Positions 36,301 to 48,359 of a stretch of DNA of 64,000 bases are shown one piece after another. Source of the stretch: Dugong dugon. Lineage: Eukaryota > Chordata > Mammalia > Sirenia > Dugongidae. The translations under genes and the position numbers were made by a program. The notes under the pieces were generated by a model, which did not search any database, was not told the DNA's origin, and saw only the letters and a list, made by a program, of their open reading frames with translations. Within the stretch, counting starts at the first letter, position 1. Each line of letters begins with the position of its first letter. The DNA is taken from assembly GCA_030035585.1 (NCBI GenBank), contig CM057463.1, forward strand, positions 133,022,736-133,086,735, read 5' to 3'.

Positions 36301-36907
36301 AGGACAGAAATCACAGGAATACTTAGCATTCGACATAAGAACACACTATTTCTGGCTCAAAGGGGTCAATGTACCAACTAGCTAGGATTTTGAGTTATAA
36401 CTTTTATATTTATACTGGGTGACATAGAAAACAGTTAGATCCTTTTCTCTGTCTAAGAGGAGAGGCAAAGAATCAATACTAAGCCTCTCACATAAGACAG
36501 AGATGCGGACAGGTAAAGGTAGGTATTATTTTTTGTATCTTAATTACTTTTTGTACTCAAGTTTTCAAAATAATTTAACTTATGGTCTTTTCTATCACAG
36601 CAGTTCTAAGCTTCCTCTTCTCAAAACCTTCCCTAGTCATCATGACATGGGTAACAGGGACCTCAAACTTAATAATTATCAAAGTCAAGTCATTATTTCC
36701 ATCTGCCCCAACACAACCCTAACATGCAATTTATTCACATTTTTTTAGTTCGTAACACCACTCTTCCCTTCTTGTTCATCTTCATTCACTTCAGATAGCC
36801 ATTCCCAGAGTCTTGTCTATTTCCTAAATGTCTCTCAGATATGTTCTCTCCACCTCGTTGCTACTGTCAATGATTTTATTCAGGATCTTGTTACCTCCTT
36901 TCTAGAT

Positions 36908-37157
36908 TAGAAGAAATATAACCAGAATGTTCCTTAGAAGTGAGGAATGCAAGACTTCAACTTGCTTACTTTGGACACATCATCAAGAACGACCAGTTAC
37001 TGGAAAAGGGCATCATGTTTTGTAAAGCAAAGGGCCAGTGACAATTAGGGAAATCCTCAAACATATCAAAACGACACAAAATCGGGCAACATTTTATTCT
37101 GTTACACATAAGGTCGCTTTGAGTTCTAGCCGACTTGACAGCAACTAACAGCAACAG
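36908..37157 (+). repeat. RTE 3' fragment, diverged
   Basis: 'ccagaatgttccttagaag', 'tactttggacacatcatcaa' and the end 'gacagcaactaacagcaaca'. An internal deletion brings it below the length of the 4,790 copy. Confidence 0.8.
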
Positions 37158-37245
37158 CAAACCCTATGGGACAGTTCTACTCTGTCCTATAGGATCGCTA
37201 TGAGTTGGAATCAACTTGACAGTAATGGATTTTTGTTTTTTGTTT
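37158..37245 (+). repeat. AfroSINE 3' part
   Basis: 'aaccctatgggacagttcta' to 'gacagtaatggatttttgtt'. The tRNA-like head is absent. It abuts the RTE end. Confidence 0.8.
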
Positions 37246-37514
37246 TTGTTTTTAACAACAACAACAGAACTAGCCTCCTAACTGGACACCTTATGTTTAG
37301 TCTCTGTCTTTTCTAATTTTACCTCTTTCCTTCCCCCAAATTTGTGTCTCTGAAACAAATCTGATGTTGTTACTACTCTGATTGGAAAACTCCAATAATT
37401 CCTTTTTGTAAGCAGGATAATGTTAAAAAAAAAAAAATAAAAGTCTAACTTGGCTTATGAGATCCTTCATATAGTAGGTCCACATTACCTTTTTATACTC
37501 CCTACCATCACCTT

Positions 37515-37681
37515 GGAAACTCCAGTGGCACAGTGGTTAAGAGCTACAGCTGCTAACCAAAAGGTCGGCAGTTCACATCCACCAGGAGCTCTTGGAAACC
37601 TTGTGGGACAGTTCTACTCTATCCTATAGGGTGATTATGAGTTGGAATCGACATGACGGCAATGAGTTTGTTTGTTTTACG
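37515..37681 (+). repeat. AfroSINE, short form
   Basis: Complete head to tail, flanked by 'atcacctt' at 37,507-37,514 and 37,682-37,689. Confidence 0.9.
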
Positions 37682-37784
37682 ATCACCTTATATTCCAGCC
37701 CATCTGAGTCACTACAATTCCCAGAATACACGATGCTCCCCCATGTACTTGATAATCTCCTGCCTGGAATGAGAGATTAGGGAG

Positions 37785-38040
37785 GCAGTAGAGTTTAGTG
37801 TTGATGACCACAGATTTTGGGATCATTTCAAAGAAGGCTTGAGTCTCTGCTCTGCAACTTGCTAGTAGTGAGACCTGGTCAAGTTACCTAAATTTACCAA
37901 GTCCCAAACCCCAGGCTTCTTAACTATAAAATGGGGATAATAACACTAGCATCTCAGGATTGACATGAATTTATAAACGTTTACTTATATAAAGAATTGA
38001 GCACAATGACTAGAAAATAGTAAATAATAAAGCTGGAAAA
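37785..38040 (+). repeat. MIR SINE
   Basis: 'ggcagtagagtttagtgttg' head, 'acttgctagtagtgagacct' middle and 'taaaatggggataataacac' 3' half. Confidence 0.75.
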
Positions 38041-39260
38041 CAGTTATGATCATTGACATTGCTGCTGCCACTATTACTGCTCTTCCTACTAGTACTGCTA
38101 AGGTGATTTATGCCTTTAGTTGCTAACACATCTTTTGAAATCCTCAGTGACAGATATTAATGTTTCTGACAGTATACTTAACTATTAGACACAACTGAAA
38201 ATTATTTAGAGTTTAATTCATTAAAAATGAGTGATGATGTTTTATAATACTATCCTGGTCAGAAAATGAAATTTGACTACAAGATAATGTTTTAATAGTC
38301 CAGTTTGTATGATTGACTTTGAAAACAATCTCCACAGATAAGCTGAAAATTTTCTGGGATAACAGCAGCGTTTTGAAATAGTTGTATGGTTAAGATGACC
38401 ATATAATTAATTATCTGAACATTTTTCAGAATGAAAGGGGCATTATTAATAATTGTGTTGAGACAATAGGAATAAATGAGATCAGTTCCTGGGGAAAGCG
38501 TCTGCCAAAATTAGTTCAACAGATTTTATCCTGAATGACATACAAAGTCTTGGATTGCAAAAGATTAAATATAAAAGAACCTAACAACAAAATCAGTTAC
38601 TGTTCTTTGAATAAATTTACCTTTGGTAAACTTTTGTGATATGTGTAACATATGTAAGCAAAATCCATTAAAATGGTGACTTCAGATATTTAGTCATTAG
38701 TAATTGAGAATTTACTTGGGATGATTCAGAAGAGTAGTTTGGATAATTTTTCAAATGTGGTTTGGACAAAATAAGTTGCAGTACACCCAGCTGCCAATAA
38801 GCTTGTTAGGGCTTTGAGAAATAGATTTCAGGATTTTCTTTAATATGTGCTTGAAGACAACAAGACATCTTTCAAGTTAAAGGTGTTATTGAGTGTTCTT
38901 TGAAAGAAATGAAATGACGGGTATGAAAATGCTAAATAAGTATAGTGCTGAAAAGTTGTCATGACTACTGGGGACAACCCAAAGAAGAATCCTCTTTTCT
39001 GTCTAATACCTAGTTCATTATGTCTTTCACAACTTTTTCCGAGGAAAGCGACACAAAGATTACTTTCCCTGTATGATTAGCTGGCAATCAGTAGTCTTCA
39101 CTTTAATAGGAAAAAAAAAAAAAAAATGCAAGGGAAGTGGTTTATCTGCTAAAGGAACACATTTCTGATAATATTCATCTGCTGAGAATCTCACATGAAT
39201 TCTAATAAGTTGGGACTGTAAACCTATGCTTTTCTTTATTGTTACCAGCTTTATTGCATG
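38041..39260. other. Unassigned intronic sequence
   Basis: No gene or clear repeat. There is an A run at 39,111-39,126. Confidence 0.4.
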
Positions 39261-39739
39261 CTCATTAGGTGTTTACTACGTGTAGAGTACTTTACTAAGC
39301 ACTGAGGTTACAGAAATTTGTAAAGCACAGCTCCTTCCTGGAAGGTATTGGGTGGTGCATTTACATGCTGTGTATTATATTTGCCCAGCAATTAATAACA
39401 GCTTTACCAAAGAAAAGCCCAGTCTGTGCCACCAGAGTTAAATAGACGCACCCAGTGTATGTACGTGTATTCTTTTTTCTTTATAACATTTTCCTACTTT
39501 TCCAAGTTCCATTCCTTGGCTCTTATATTTAGACTATAATCTAGTACCTTTGGTTTATGTCGCTTCATCTTGACAGTCCTTAAGTAGACTCTGACTTTAC
39601 CCTGCAGTAGCTTCATGAACTCCATGCTGTTTGAAAACCACTGGTTTTGGTCTTAATATGTCCCATATGCCCTTTGATTCCACTTAAAACACACTTTGGG
39701 ACAAGGGCAGGTATTTTCAGAAATGCAGCATACTTAAAA

Positions 39740-39908
39740 AAACAAAAAAATCAAACCCTTTGCTATTGAGTAGATTCTGACTCAAAGTGACCCTGTAGGA
39801 CAGAGTGGAACTGCCTTCACAGGGTTACCAAGGAGTTGCTGGTGAATTCAAACTGCTGACATTTTGGTTAGCAGCCATAGCTCTTAACCACTACACCACA
39901 AGGGCTCC
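39740..39908 (-). repeat. AfroSINE, short form, antisense
   Basis: Complete copy. A near-perfect 15-bp duplication, 'gca(g/a)catacttaaaa', lies at about 39,725-39,739 and 39,909-39,923. Confidence 0.92.
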
Positions 39909-39923
39909 GCAACATACTTAAAA

Positions 39924-40089
39924 ATCCAAAACCAAATCGGTTGCTGTCCAGTCAATTCCAACTCATCACGACCCTATAGAATAGAGTAGAACTGCCTCAT
40001 AGGGTTACTAAGGAGCAGGTGATGGATTTGAACTGCTGACCTTTTTGATTAGCAGCCAAGCTCTTAACCAGTGTGCCACCAGTACTCTG
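39924..40089 (-). repeat. AfroSINE, short form, antisense (second of a tandem pair)
   Basis: Begins immediately after the downstream duplication of the preceding SINE ('ccaaaaccaaatcggttgct') and ends 'gtgccaccagtactct'. Confidence 0.9.
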
Positions 40090-41040
40090 AGAGCCATAGA
40101 AAAACAGAAAAATAAACTTGTAGGAAATATTTGCAAATATACATAAAATATAGGTAAGTACAAAAGGTTCATTGAAAAACATTTATGAACACCTACAATG
40201 TACCCAGTATTACTAAAAATGTTGACAACAGACCAATCAAAAGAACAATAAAGTCCCTTCTTGCATACTATTATTGTCCAGTATATTTATGGAGAACCAA
40301 CCATATAGGTACAATATATTGTGTCAAACAGTAATAACTTTTCTGAACAAGGAGGCTAGAGTATGATCAAAGAGTACTATAATTTTTACAAAGTAGACAC
40401 AAACTCACTCTGACAAGGTGTTATTTGAACAGAGACCCAAGGAAAGTGAAAAAGTTGAGGACATGAGGGAGAAGAGTGTCCAAGTAAAGGAAACCCCAAC
40501 TAGAAAGGCCCCAAAGAAGTAGTGTGCTTGGTGTTTTCGAAGAATAGTAAGTGGGGTTAGAGTTTAGTGAATGATAAGGAGAACATAAAGAAATAAGGTT
40601 AGAGTGGTTGATGGAGTCAGATCATGGACAGCCTTCTATGCCATCTTGAGGAGTTAGGACTTACACAGTGTTAGATGCAGAGCCACTGAGAGTTTACAGC
40701 AAGAGAGTTACATGTACTCCTTTTCAAAGGAGTACACAGGCTGTGGGGTATAGACCATAGAAAGAAAAAAGGTATAGACAAGGATACTAGTCCTGAAGTT
40801 ACCGGAATGCATCATATGAGAGATGATAGGACTTGGATTAGTTGGAAATGGTAAATATGGTGAGAAGTATTTAAATCCCAGGTGTATTTTAAAAAGTAGA
40901 ATTTACAGGATTTAGATATAGATAGTTGGACTGTTGGTAATAAGACCAAAGATCAAGGATAATTCTAAGTATTTTGGCCTGACCAACTGGTAAAATTGAA
41001 TTGTTATTTATTAAGATGGAGAAGACTGTGAGAGAAGAAG

Positions 41041-41086
<46 letters not shown>

Positions 41087-41087
41087 C
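41041..41087. repeat. (TG)n(AG)n compound microsatellite
   Basis: About 11 GT units run directly into about 11 GA units. Confidence 0.92.
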
Positions 41088-41278
41088 AGAGATCAAGAAT
41101 TTGGTTTCAAACGTATTAACTTTGAAATTATAATTAGACAGTCAAGTCAAGAGGTTGAGTAGAAGACGGGATGTTAGTTTGAGTTTACCTGAAAGTTCAG
41201 TGCTAGTGTATCAGTTTGGAAGCCATCAGCATCTAGACGGTATTTAAAGGCGTGGATGTGAATTAGATCACATTGGAG

Positions 41279-41399
41279 GAGGTCGGCAGTTTGAATCCAC
41301 TAGCAGCTACTGGAAAACCCTTTGGGGCAGTTCTACTCTGTCCTATAGCATCACTATGAATTGGAATCAACACATGGTACTGTTTTTTTTTTTTTTTGA
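41279..41399 (+). repeat. AfroSINE, head-truncated
   Basis: Starts at 'gaggtcggcagtttgaatcc', so the A-box half is missing. It ends in a 14-base T run. Confidence 0.85.
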
Positions 41400-41734
41400 A
41401 ATGAGTAAAGATAGAGTAGTTAAATGCCTGAGCTAAGCAGCATAGAGATTAAGAGGTTGAGAAGATGGGGATGCAAAAGCAATGAGACTGAGAAGGAGTA
41501 ACCAGTGAAGCAGGCATAAGAAACAATAGGGGTATCATGTAGACACAGAGAAAAAAAAATCAAAGTTCTATTTAGAGATATGGTAAGATAACCTGTAAGA
41601 AATGAGCATTAGATTTGGCAACATGGAAGTCACTGGTGACCATGACAAGGGCAGTTCCAGTGGAGTGGCAGGCACAAAGGCTCAAGTGAGTTGGTCCAGA
41701 GAAGAACGAATGCGTTAAAGCTCTGACAATAAAA

Positions 41735-41950
41735 AGATTGGCTAATACTTAACTGAGTGCTTAGAATATATAGGTATTTCTCTAAGCACTTTATATATGT
41801 TAACTTTCTATGAGGAAGGTATGGGTATTAGTCGAAATTTAGAGACAAGGAAACTGAGTTACAGAGAAGATAAGTAACTTGTATAACACACAGTAAGTGT
41901 GGAACTAGAATTTGAAGCCCAAGGAGTCCGGGAAGCTACCTCTTAATCGC
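41735..41950 (-). repeat. MIR, antisense
   Basis: 'taagcactttatatatgtta', 'acaaggaaactgagttacag' and 'gtgtggaactagaatttga' on the plus strand are MIR in reverse. Confidence 0.75.
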
Positions 41951-42164
41951 TGTGTTGTGCCAGAAGAACAACTACAATCAATTCCATAATTTCCCAATGA
42001 ATTGAATGTGCCTTTTCATAAACATATTTGTGATGATACCTTCTAGTTTAAAGACATTAGCAAACATTTAATAATCTTACAGCTTCATGCCTTCTCCTTT
42101 TAAAAGTAAAATAGAAAAAAAGTCTAATTTAGATTAACTAGGGAAGAGGACCAGAAAATCACTG

Positions 42165-42350
42165 AAAGTATTTATTGGATGCTTACTATGTACCAGGCAC
42201 CACAGATAACAAGATACATGACAGACAAAGTCATTGTTCTACCAAAGTTCATAACCTACTAAAACCAAAACCAATCAAAAATTATAGAAATGTTGCAATC
42301 TTGTGGTAAATATTACAGTAGGGCAGGCATAGGTGCAATAAGAGTATCCG
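42165..42350 (-). repeat. LINE-2 3' end, antisense
   Basis: 'ttggatgcttactatgtacc' followed by a degenerate 'tgttctaccaaagttcataa'. Confidence 0.6.
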
Positions 42351-42362
42351 GGGTTGGGGGGG

Positions 42363-42412
42363 AAAATCCAAACCTATTGCTGTCGAGTTGATTCTGACTC
42401 ATAGAGACCCTA
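42363..42412 (-). repeat. AfroSINE tail fragment, antisense
   Basis: Only 'aacctattgctgtcgagttg' and the following 25 bases of the tail are present. Confidence 0.7.
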
Positions 42413-42469
42413 GAGCATCCAGAACACAGGGAAAATCTCCCTCAGCAAATAATATTTGAAATACGAGGA

Positions 42470-42665
42470 ACATATGGCCTGTGTTCCACTTCTGGCCCAC
42501 CAACATTTTTTTATAAATAAAATTTTATTGGAACACAGCCATGGTCATTAATTTATGTATTGTCTATGTTTGCTTTCTTGAGTAGCCATATGGCTCAGAA
42601 AGCAGAGAATATTTACTATCTGAGCCTTTATAGAAAAAGAAAAAATTGCCAATCCATGATATAGA
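42470..42665. repeat. hAT-type non-autonomous DNA transposon
   Basis: Reads 'ataaaattttattggaacac', 'agccatatggctcagaaagc' and 'aatatttactatctgagcct', a familiar mammalian MER-class hAT element in order. The exact family is not assigned. Confidence 0.55.
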
Positions 42666-43291
42666 TGATCAACTTGCTTGCATACATAAATTTTCTTTAG
42701 AATGAACACTTTAAAGGTATATTTGTAATGATTTGTCATTTGATTGACAGAATGTTTAGAATATTTTTTGAATTTCTTTCTTGATTTAAAATATTTGAAA
42801 AAAATAAAAATAAAAAGGTCTGGAAACATTGATCCAGCTTTTTACAAAGCAGTTATTGACTAATGTTTATTAACTGTGACCCCCTTAAGATGGGGCATGA
42901 GTTTTCCAGATTGTCACAGTCCCTGTCACTCCTAATTTTTCTTATATCTGGATCCTTGTCACTTATTTATATTACTTTTTGAGTCATCTAGGAATCTGAG
43001 TTTTGACCCCTGAAAAGTGAATCCAAGATGACGTATGTCTTTCCAAGCAAAGATCAAGACAGACAATCAATGAAAGTTCAAAGATTAAAGTACAAGCTGT
43101 TGACAGAGGTCCTGGCACGTGTAAATAAATCTTTTTGTGTATTTTTTAAAAAGTTCAATCTTGATCAGTTTTATTATCTGTCTTGGACAGCTATAGGGAT
43201 TGAGATACAAGTTTATTGTCTAGGAACAATGGAAACTCAGTAGCTTCTTAGGAAGGAAAAATATATTTTATTGGTCCCCAATATTCGTGGA

Positions 43292-43498
43292 AGGAGCCCT
43301 GGTGGCACAGTTGTTAAGGTGCTTAGCTGCTGACTAGAAGGTCAGAGGTTTGAACCCACCAGCTGCTCAGCAAGAGAAAGATGTGAGAGCTTGCTGTTGT
43401 AAAGATTTACAGCCTTGGAAACCCTAAGGGCAGTTCTACTCTGTCCTATAGGGTCTCTATGAGTCAGAATGGACTTGATGGCAGTGGGTTTTGGTTTT
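43292..43498 (+). repeat. AfroSINE, long form
   Basis: Textbook copy: 'ggagccctggtggcacagtt', 'gaagatgtgag'-type central block and 'gcagtgggttttggtttt' tail. The duplication 'aatattc(g/a)tgga' lies at 43,280-43,291 and 43,499-43,510. Confidence 0.93.
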
Positions 43499-43510
43499 AA
43501 TATTCATGGA

Positions 43511-45605
43511 AATAGGAGAACATTGTGCCAGTGAAAGAACAATATAAGAAGTAGGCAAGAGTATGTCTAGATACAATTTCACTTGAATGACGATCAGAAC
43601 TGCTCATGACCAATATTATGCCTTTGTACTTTTACCGTTGTCTGTTATACTTTCCCCTCTATGTTTTCTTCTAGTTGTTTCAAATAAAGAAGAGTAAAGG
43701 ACAAGACAAGGGAATGACTTTCCATTCTGCAATGGACTTGGAAGAATATTGTCCAGCTAGGAGAAGAATAGTTGCAGAGAAGAAGGAAGCAGAAGGATGT
43801 TGGGTCAAATGAGAGGGTGTTCGAAGTCAATATGGGACAACCAAACCTTCTGGAATTTAAATCATGGTGTGAGGCTCTGTATGACATTACACATGGTCAA
43901 CAATAAGAATAACATTTTCCTGACTCCATGCCTGAGTTGGGCACCTTATATCCTCCTCTGTGGAAATAGAGGTCCCAGAGTGTGGGCTGGGAATTAAATC
44001 ATCCCAGCTGCAAAGATTACAGAGCAGCAGGACATTGTATTTAAATTTTGTGAAGCCAAATGCTTGGCATTTTAGTTGTATCGTCTGAAGTTTAGTGGAA
44101 AATACAATTCTGCCATTAAATCTAATCCAAGTAAACGGATATCCTCTGATATTTATAAATTATAATTTCAAGTAATGTATTAAGGCACAAGTAAGTAACC
44201 AGAATTTGTTTTGGAGCTTAGAAATGTGAATTGATTTTCTTTTAGAAAATGCAAATAACCAGTTGAGGAGAAAAGGAAAGAAACATAAGAGTCAAGCTGT
44301 ATTTTGTAAAACTTCAAATAGGCCCGTATGTAAACTTTTTAGAATTGTTCTATTCCCCATGACCTAGCTAGAGTGTTGATGTAGATTTACTTGACAGCCT
44401 TCCAAGAAGATATAGTAACTTTTTTTATTTTTTAACACATTTATAAGATGCTTAATGATTTCTTGTGATTTCTAACCTTGTTTCCTTCTCCTTTGGTTCT
44501 ATCTTCTCATCTTTTTCTTTTCTATTCTTTTTATCTCTTTGTTTAAGAAAATAGACACGGTACAAGGGGTAATGTGGTAAATTAGTTGATAGAGCAGGAG
44601 GTGCACGTGAAAAAAAAATTAGTCTAGTTTCTTTTCTCTTCACTTTGTCTTTTATATAAGGTTGAACCTCATGAAAGTACTGATTTTTGCAAGCTTTTGA
44701 CTTACAAAAATAGAGGCAAATCTGTATGGTTAAGTTTATTTCAAAGTTCGTCATATTTCAAAGTTCAAAGTATATGATGACAGTGTGAAATCCAGACTCC
44801 TTAGCCTGGACTTCTAAGAGGTTTCACCAACAGGCCACAGCATATTTCTACTACAAATTCCCTAATCTAGTTAAGTTGGCCAACTGAAGACCCACCTCCA
44901 TTAGACGATTTCACAGGTCAAGGTAGCAACCAATTATCTTTTCTTCTCCCAAACACATAGCACTATGTATACACATCTAAGCTGGTATTCAATATGCAGT
45001 TAACCATATGCTTATCTTTTGGTGATGCCATGTTCTATAACATGTTATTATTTCAAATGTGTATACTTCAATTCCAAATTAAATTGTAAGCCTCTTATGG
45101 ATAGAGTTGATGTCAAAGATTTTTATATATTGGTCTCCATCTATTTTAATATCTGACAGCACAATAGGTTTTTGATGACTATCGTTGAAAGTTTTTATAC
45201 GTTTAGCAGTTGATTGTTCATGACTTAGAGAACCTTGTCCAAACTGATATATTCTGGGGATTTGAAAAGTGGGGAAGCTATAACTTCTGATGTTTCTTTT
45301 GGTAATTTATGCTTTTTGTTTACTTTAAGGAAAGGTCATTTAAAGTTCCTCTACTTTTTTAGAATCTGGATTCCAAACTTAAAATTTAATTGTTTTCTCA
45401 ATGACCTTAAAGTCAAGGGAATTATGGTCAAAAGTGTGAGAAGCAAATTTGTAACTGTGAGAGCATCTCAGTTCACCAGCAAAAGAATTTTTCATATAAA
45501 ATATGCAAATTGTCTTAAGAGAGGAAAATCAAAGCACACATCGTATAAACACTGAGCTCAAGGGAAACAGGCTCTGTGGGAAAGTTAATTTTTGTCAAAC
45601 CTGCT
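43511..45605. other. Intronic sequence without a recognised gene
   Basis: Several open frames, for example 44,452-44,754 on the minus strand and 45,235-45,555 on the plus strand, lack splice sites, domains or coding-like composition. I see no clear repeat. Confidence 0.4.
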
Positions 45606-45609
45606 GAAT

Positions 45610-45860
45610 GATTTTTCTGCACGTGGCAGCCAGGACTGACGCACGGGGTGCAGGGGCTGCCATGTGGCAGGTAGAAACTGCTGTGGAGCTGGCAGAGGCC
45701 CCAGGGTGTGACTGGCAGGGGCTATCTTGCGACAGCTGGGAACACTGGGAGGCAGCAGTGGTGAGCATGTGGCTGGCAGAAAGATGGTTGTGCAGCTGGC
45801 AAGGGAGGCTGTGAAGCAGTAACCTGGCTGAAGCTGCTGTCAGAAATTCAAACCAGGCAT
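45610..45860. repeat. GC-rich imperfect minisatellite-like block
   Basis: A local island of high GC in AT-rich intron. The motif 'agctggcag' or 'gctggca' recurs with spacing of about 20-45 bases (near 45,689, 45,708, 45,773, 45,796), along with 'ggcagc', 'gtggca' and 'gctgctg'. Both strands are open for long stretches because of composition. Confidence 0.5.
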
Positions 45861-46345
45861 CGACCCTGCTTAGAGTTCTCTGAGAAATCAAGGATTGATA
45901 CCAACTGATGGTATAAATAGTTAGCCAGGCCACGTGAACGAACAAAAGAGAACATTTCATGTCTGTGTAGAATGACTTTTTCCCCATGAATACCCATTAG
46001 TGGTTATTTTGTTGGTGCCTTGTTTTCTTCAGTGGAAACTACAATCAGTAGAAGAAGGATATTTTGCTCCAATAGAGATACCTTTGAATCTATCCCTTTA
46101 AATGCCTAACTAAATGTTAAGTCTTGACTGGCAATAAGCTAGGGAAGCATCTGGCTCTTTCAACCAGAGTTTAGGACAGAAATGCTCAAAGGTAACTTTC
46201 ATTTTTATAGAAATAAGGTTGTAATCTAATATTAAAGGAAGGTCACCTTTGCTGGCAAACCACATTTGTGCTTTGGCAATTGTTTTAATACAAAGTACAT
46301 CCAAATAAAAGAACATTAGGACAGCCAAGGTTAACTATCGGCCTG

Positions 46346-46369
46346 CACACACACACACACACACACACC
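46346..46369. repeat. (CA)n microsatellite
   Basis: About 12 CA units. Confidence 0.9.
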
Positions 46370-47655
46370 CCTTCTGAATGTACTCAGTTGATTTCAAAAA
46401 TGTTATGTGAGGAAGGGAGATTAAAATCAGCAGCTCTTTTTATAAAAGCTGAGCAAAAGCATAGTTTGAGAATTCATTACCTGTATTTTGCTTGCTACTA
46501 TATCCACATGGAATTTGTTTGCAACATTTACTTCTAGCAATAAATGGGTTAGTATCCTCATGTTGGGGTTTATGGCTCCTTAGGAAACCATAAAACAGCC
46601 CAACGGTTGAAAATGGAAACTGTGTTGATCTGAAGAGTGGCAGCAACACCATTTTTAAAAGAATAATTTTCTCTCTCCTTATATCTCTGTTTGTTGACCA
46701 TTTTCTCTAGTTTTTCTCATGCATGTGATGTTATCCCAACACTATCCCTAGAATTTCTAGCTATTTCTTTTTAATAATACTATTTTGCCAGCTTTTTAAC
46801 AGCAGGAAAATTCCAATATAGTTTCGTTGTGAGAAACAAAGTTCTTGGTGTGTTCATGTGATAGGTGGGAATGTGGGGACATTTTGTGAAAGAGGGTCTC
46901 TTTCTCCTTCTTGGCTCTACTGGCAATGGGAGCCATTTTGTATAAATCACGTGCTTGTGTTTTAACTTATTCTCCACAAGAATGGAGGCTAACCAAGTAA
47001 CATTGCTCTACTATATTCTTAAGAATTGATAATATTTAAAATTATAATTTGCAAATTATTTTGAGCTCCTTAAAACTAGAGATGTTATAAAATTAAATAG
47101 TTCACTTTTTTGAATACTTTCCACAGCACAGAGAAAATATAATACATAGCTAGAATCTTCTCACTGCTTTAAACTTAGTCTAGCGTTTTTATTAGTGTGT
47201 CAGTTATGACACTGAATAGATGAATTTACTTAGTTTATATATAACAATTCTTCAGCTATGTACATAACAGAAGGGTATTGCAAGCAATGTGGAAACATGT
47301 CTTGGATGTTTACTGCTAGTGTTCGTTTTTGTTAATGCCATTTTATTTTGTTCAGTGTCTCAGGCATTCCTGAGCAATGCTCACTATTGAATTTTACCTT
47401 GTAATGGTATGGTATATTTTTTTCTTTCCAACTATAAACATGGCAGCTCCCCAACTTTCAAGAGAGAAATTGCTCCCTGAAGCTAGGTTGTACTTACGAA
47501 CAATTCTTTGATGGCATCTTCTCAGACAAATAAATTAAGAAAAAAATAGATCAATTGCTGGATTTTGATTATCTTATAGGTCTATTTTTTGCATAAAAAT
47601 GTAAAGCTGTTCTTAGTTGAACTCAGGCTCAGCATCACAAAGGCGTTCATGAGAA
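46370..47655. other. Unassigned intronic sequence
   Basis: No gene or confident repeat recognised. Confidence 0.4.
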
Positions 47656-47659
47656 AAAG

Positions 47660-47895
47660 TAGCTGTCAAAAGCTGAGAACTTGGAGTCAAGTAGACCTGG
47701 ACTGGAAACCCACTTCACGTGCTTACCGGCTGTGTGCCCCTGAGAATTCTTAACCTTTCTAAGACACACTTCTTCATCCACAAAATGGAGGCAATAATAG
47801 AATCCCCATCTCAGGGTTATTTTGGGGACTCGGTGATGTAATTCATGTTAGCACTTGGTCTAGCACCTCCCAAAAGTTGGCACAAGAAAGGACTG
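47660..47895 (+). repeat. MIR SINE, near full length
   Basis: 'acttggagtcaagtagacct', 'gtgcttaccggctgtgtgcc', 'atccacaaaatggaggcaat' and 'tagcacttggtctagcacct' follow MIR order. Confidence 0.8.
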
Positions 47896-47957
47896 GCCAC
47901 AGCTGGGAGCTACATCTTTTTCCTCTAGGCATATTTGTAGTTCTCATCTGACAATAC

Positions 47958-48056
47958 CTGGCTTTTATCTTTAGAAATACCAGTTTCATTTTTCTCAGCT
48001 GATGTGGATTGCTTTTCAGTATTCCTGGAAATAAGAGTTTCTATAGAGGCAATGCC
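47958..48056 (-). CDS. Coding exon (33 codons), polar linker
   Basis: Excellent acceptor ('tttcattttgttttttcag') and donor CAG|gtattg, 99 bases, phase 0 at both ends. The residues run GIASIETLISRN then a Lys/Glu/Ser/Thr-rich stretch to SKDKSQ, with one sequon (N-E-T). Low hydrophobicity suggests a flexible or weakly helical region. It is preceded in frame by LNQQ from the exon at 53,477 and followed by EVSC from 24,707. Two exons of this gene are 99 bases long, a hint of a repeated heptad-type exon plan. Function unknown. Confidence 0.75.
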
Positions 48057-48359
48057 CTGAAAAAACAAAATGAAAGAAAATAAACAAACCAACAAAAATC
48101 ACAACAGATATAACTAATTTATGGAAAAAATAAAAGCCATCACAAATGGTCTGCTTTGTTTCACAGGAAACTAGCACCAAAATGATTTTTTTTTTTCTGG
48201 GAAAAAAAAAAAAATCCCTGAATGTACTTTTCTACTTCTCTTAATGCCTTAGAAGCCTGAAGTTGACTCAGGTTATAATATAAAATGTAAATAGATCTTC
48301 TGTGAGTCAAGTTACAAATTTCTTACTGATTATGTTACAATTAAATTAAAAAAAAAAAA

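Larger units (their letters stand above)
36520..37785 (+). repeat. LINE-2, sense, broken by RTE and two SINE pieces
   Basis: L2 fragments lie at about 36,590-36,905, 37,262-37,505 and 37,680-37,770 ('ccctaccatcacc' / 'cctgcctggaatgag'). The insertions are listed separately. Confidence 0.6.
40195..41720 (-). repeat. LINE-2, antisense, interrupted
   Basis: Plus-strand blocks in reverse-L2 order: 'acctacaatgtacccagtat', 'atggacagccttctatgcca', 'tattttggcctgaccaactg', 'cagcatctagacggtattta', then 'gcagttccagtggagtggca'. A TG/GA microsatellite (41,041-41,087) and an AfroSINE (41,279-41,399) interrupt it. Confidence 0.75.
24708..47957 (-). other. Large intron (23 kb) of the minus-strand gene
   Basis: The exon at 47,958 ends in phase 0 and the exon at 24,707 begins in phase 0, so they can splice directly. 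The interval contains LINE-2, RTE, LTR remnants and many SINEs. Additional exons with lengths divisible by three could be hidden; none stood out. Confidence 0.5.

Noticed and set aside
43028-43243. A 71-codon plus-strand frame with protein-like composition
   Set aside because: No splice sites, no matching frame nearby, and opposite strand to the gene.
44452-44754. A lysine-rich 100-codon minus-strand frame
   Set aside because: It comes from a pyrimidine-rich tract on the plus strand. No acceptor, donor or recognisable protein.
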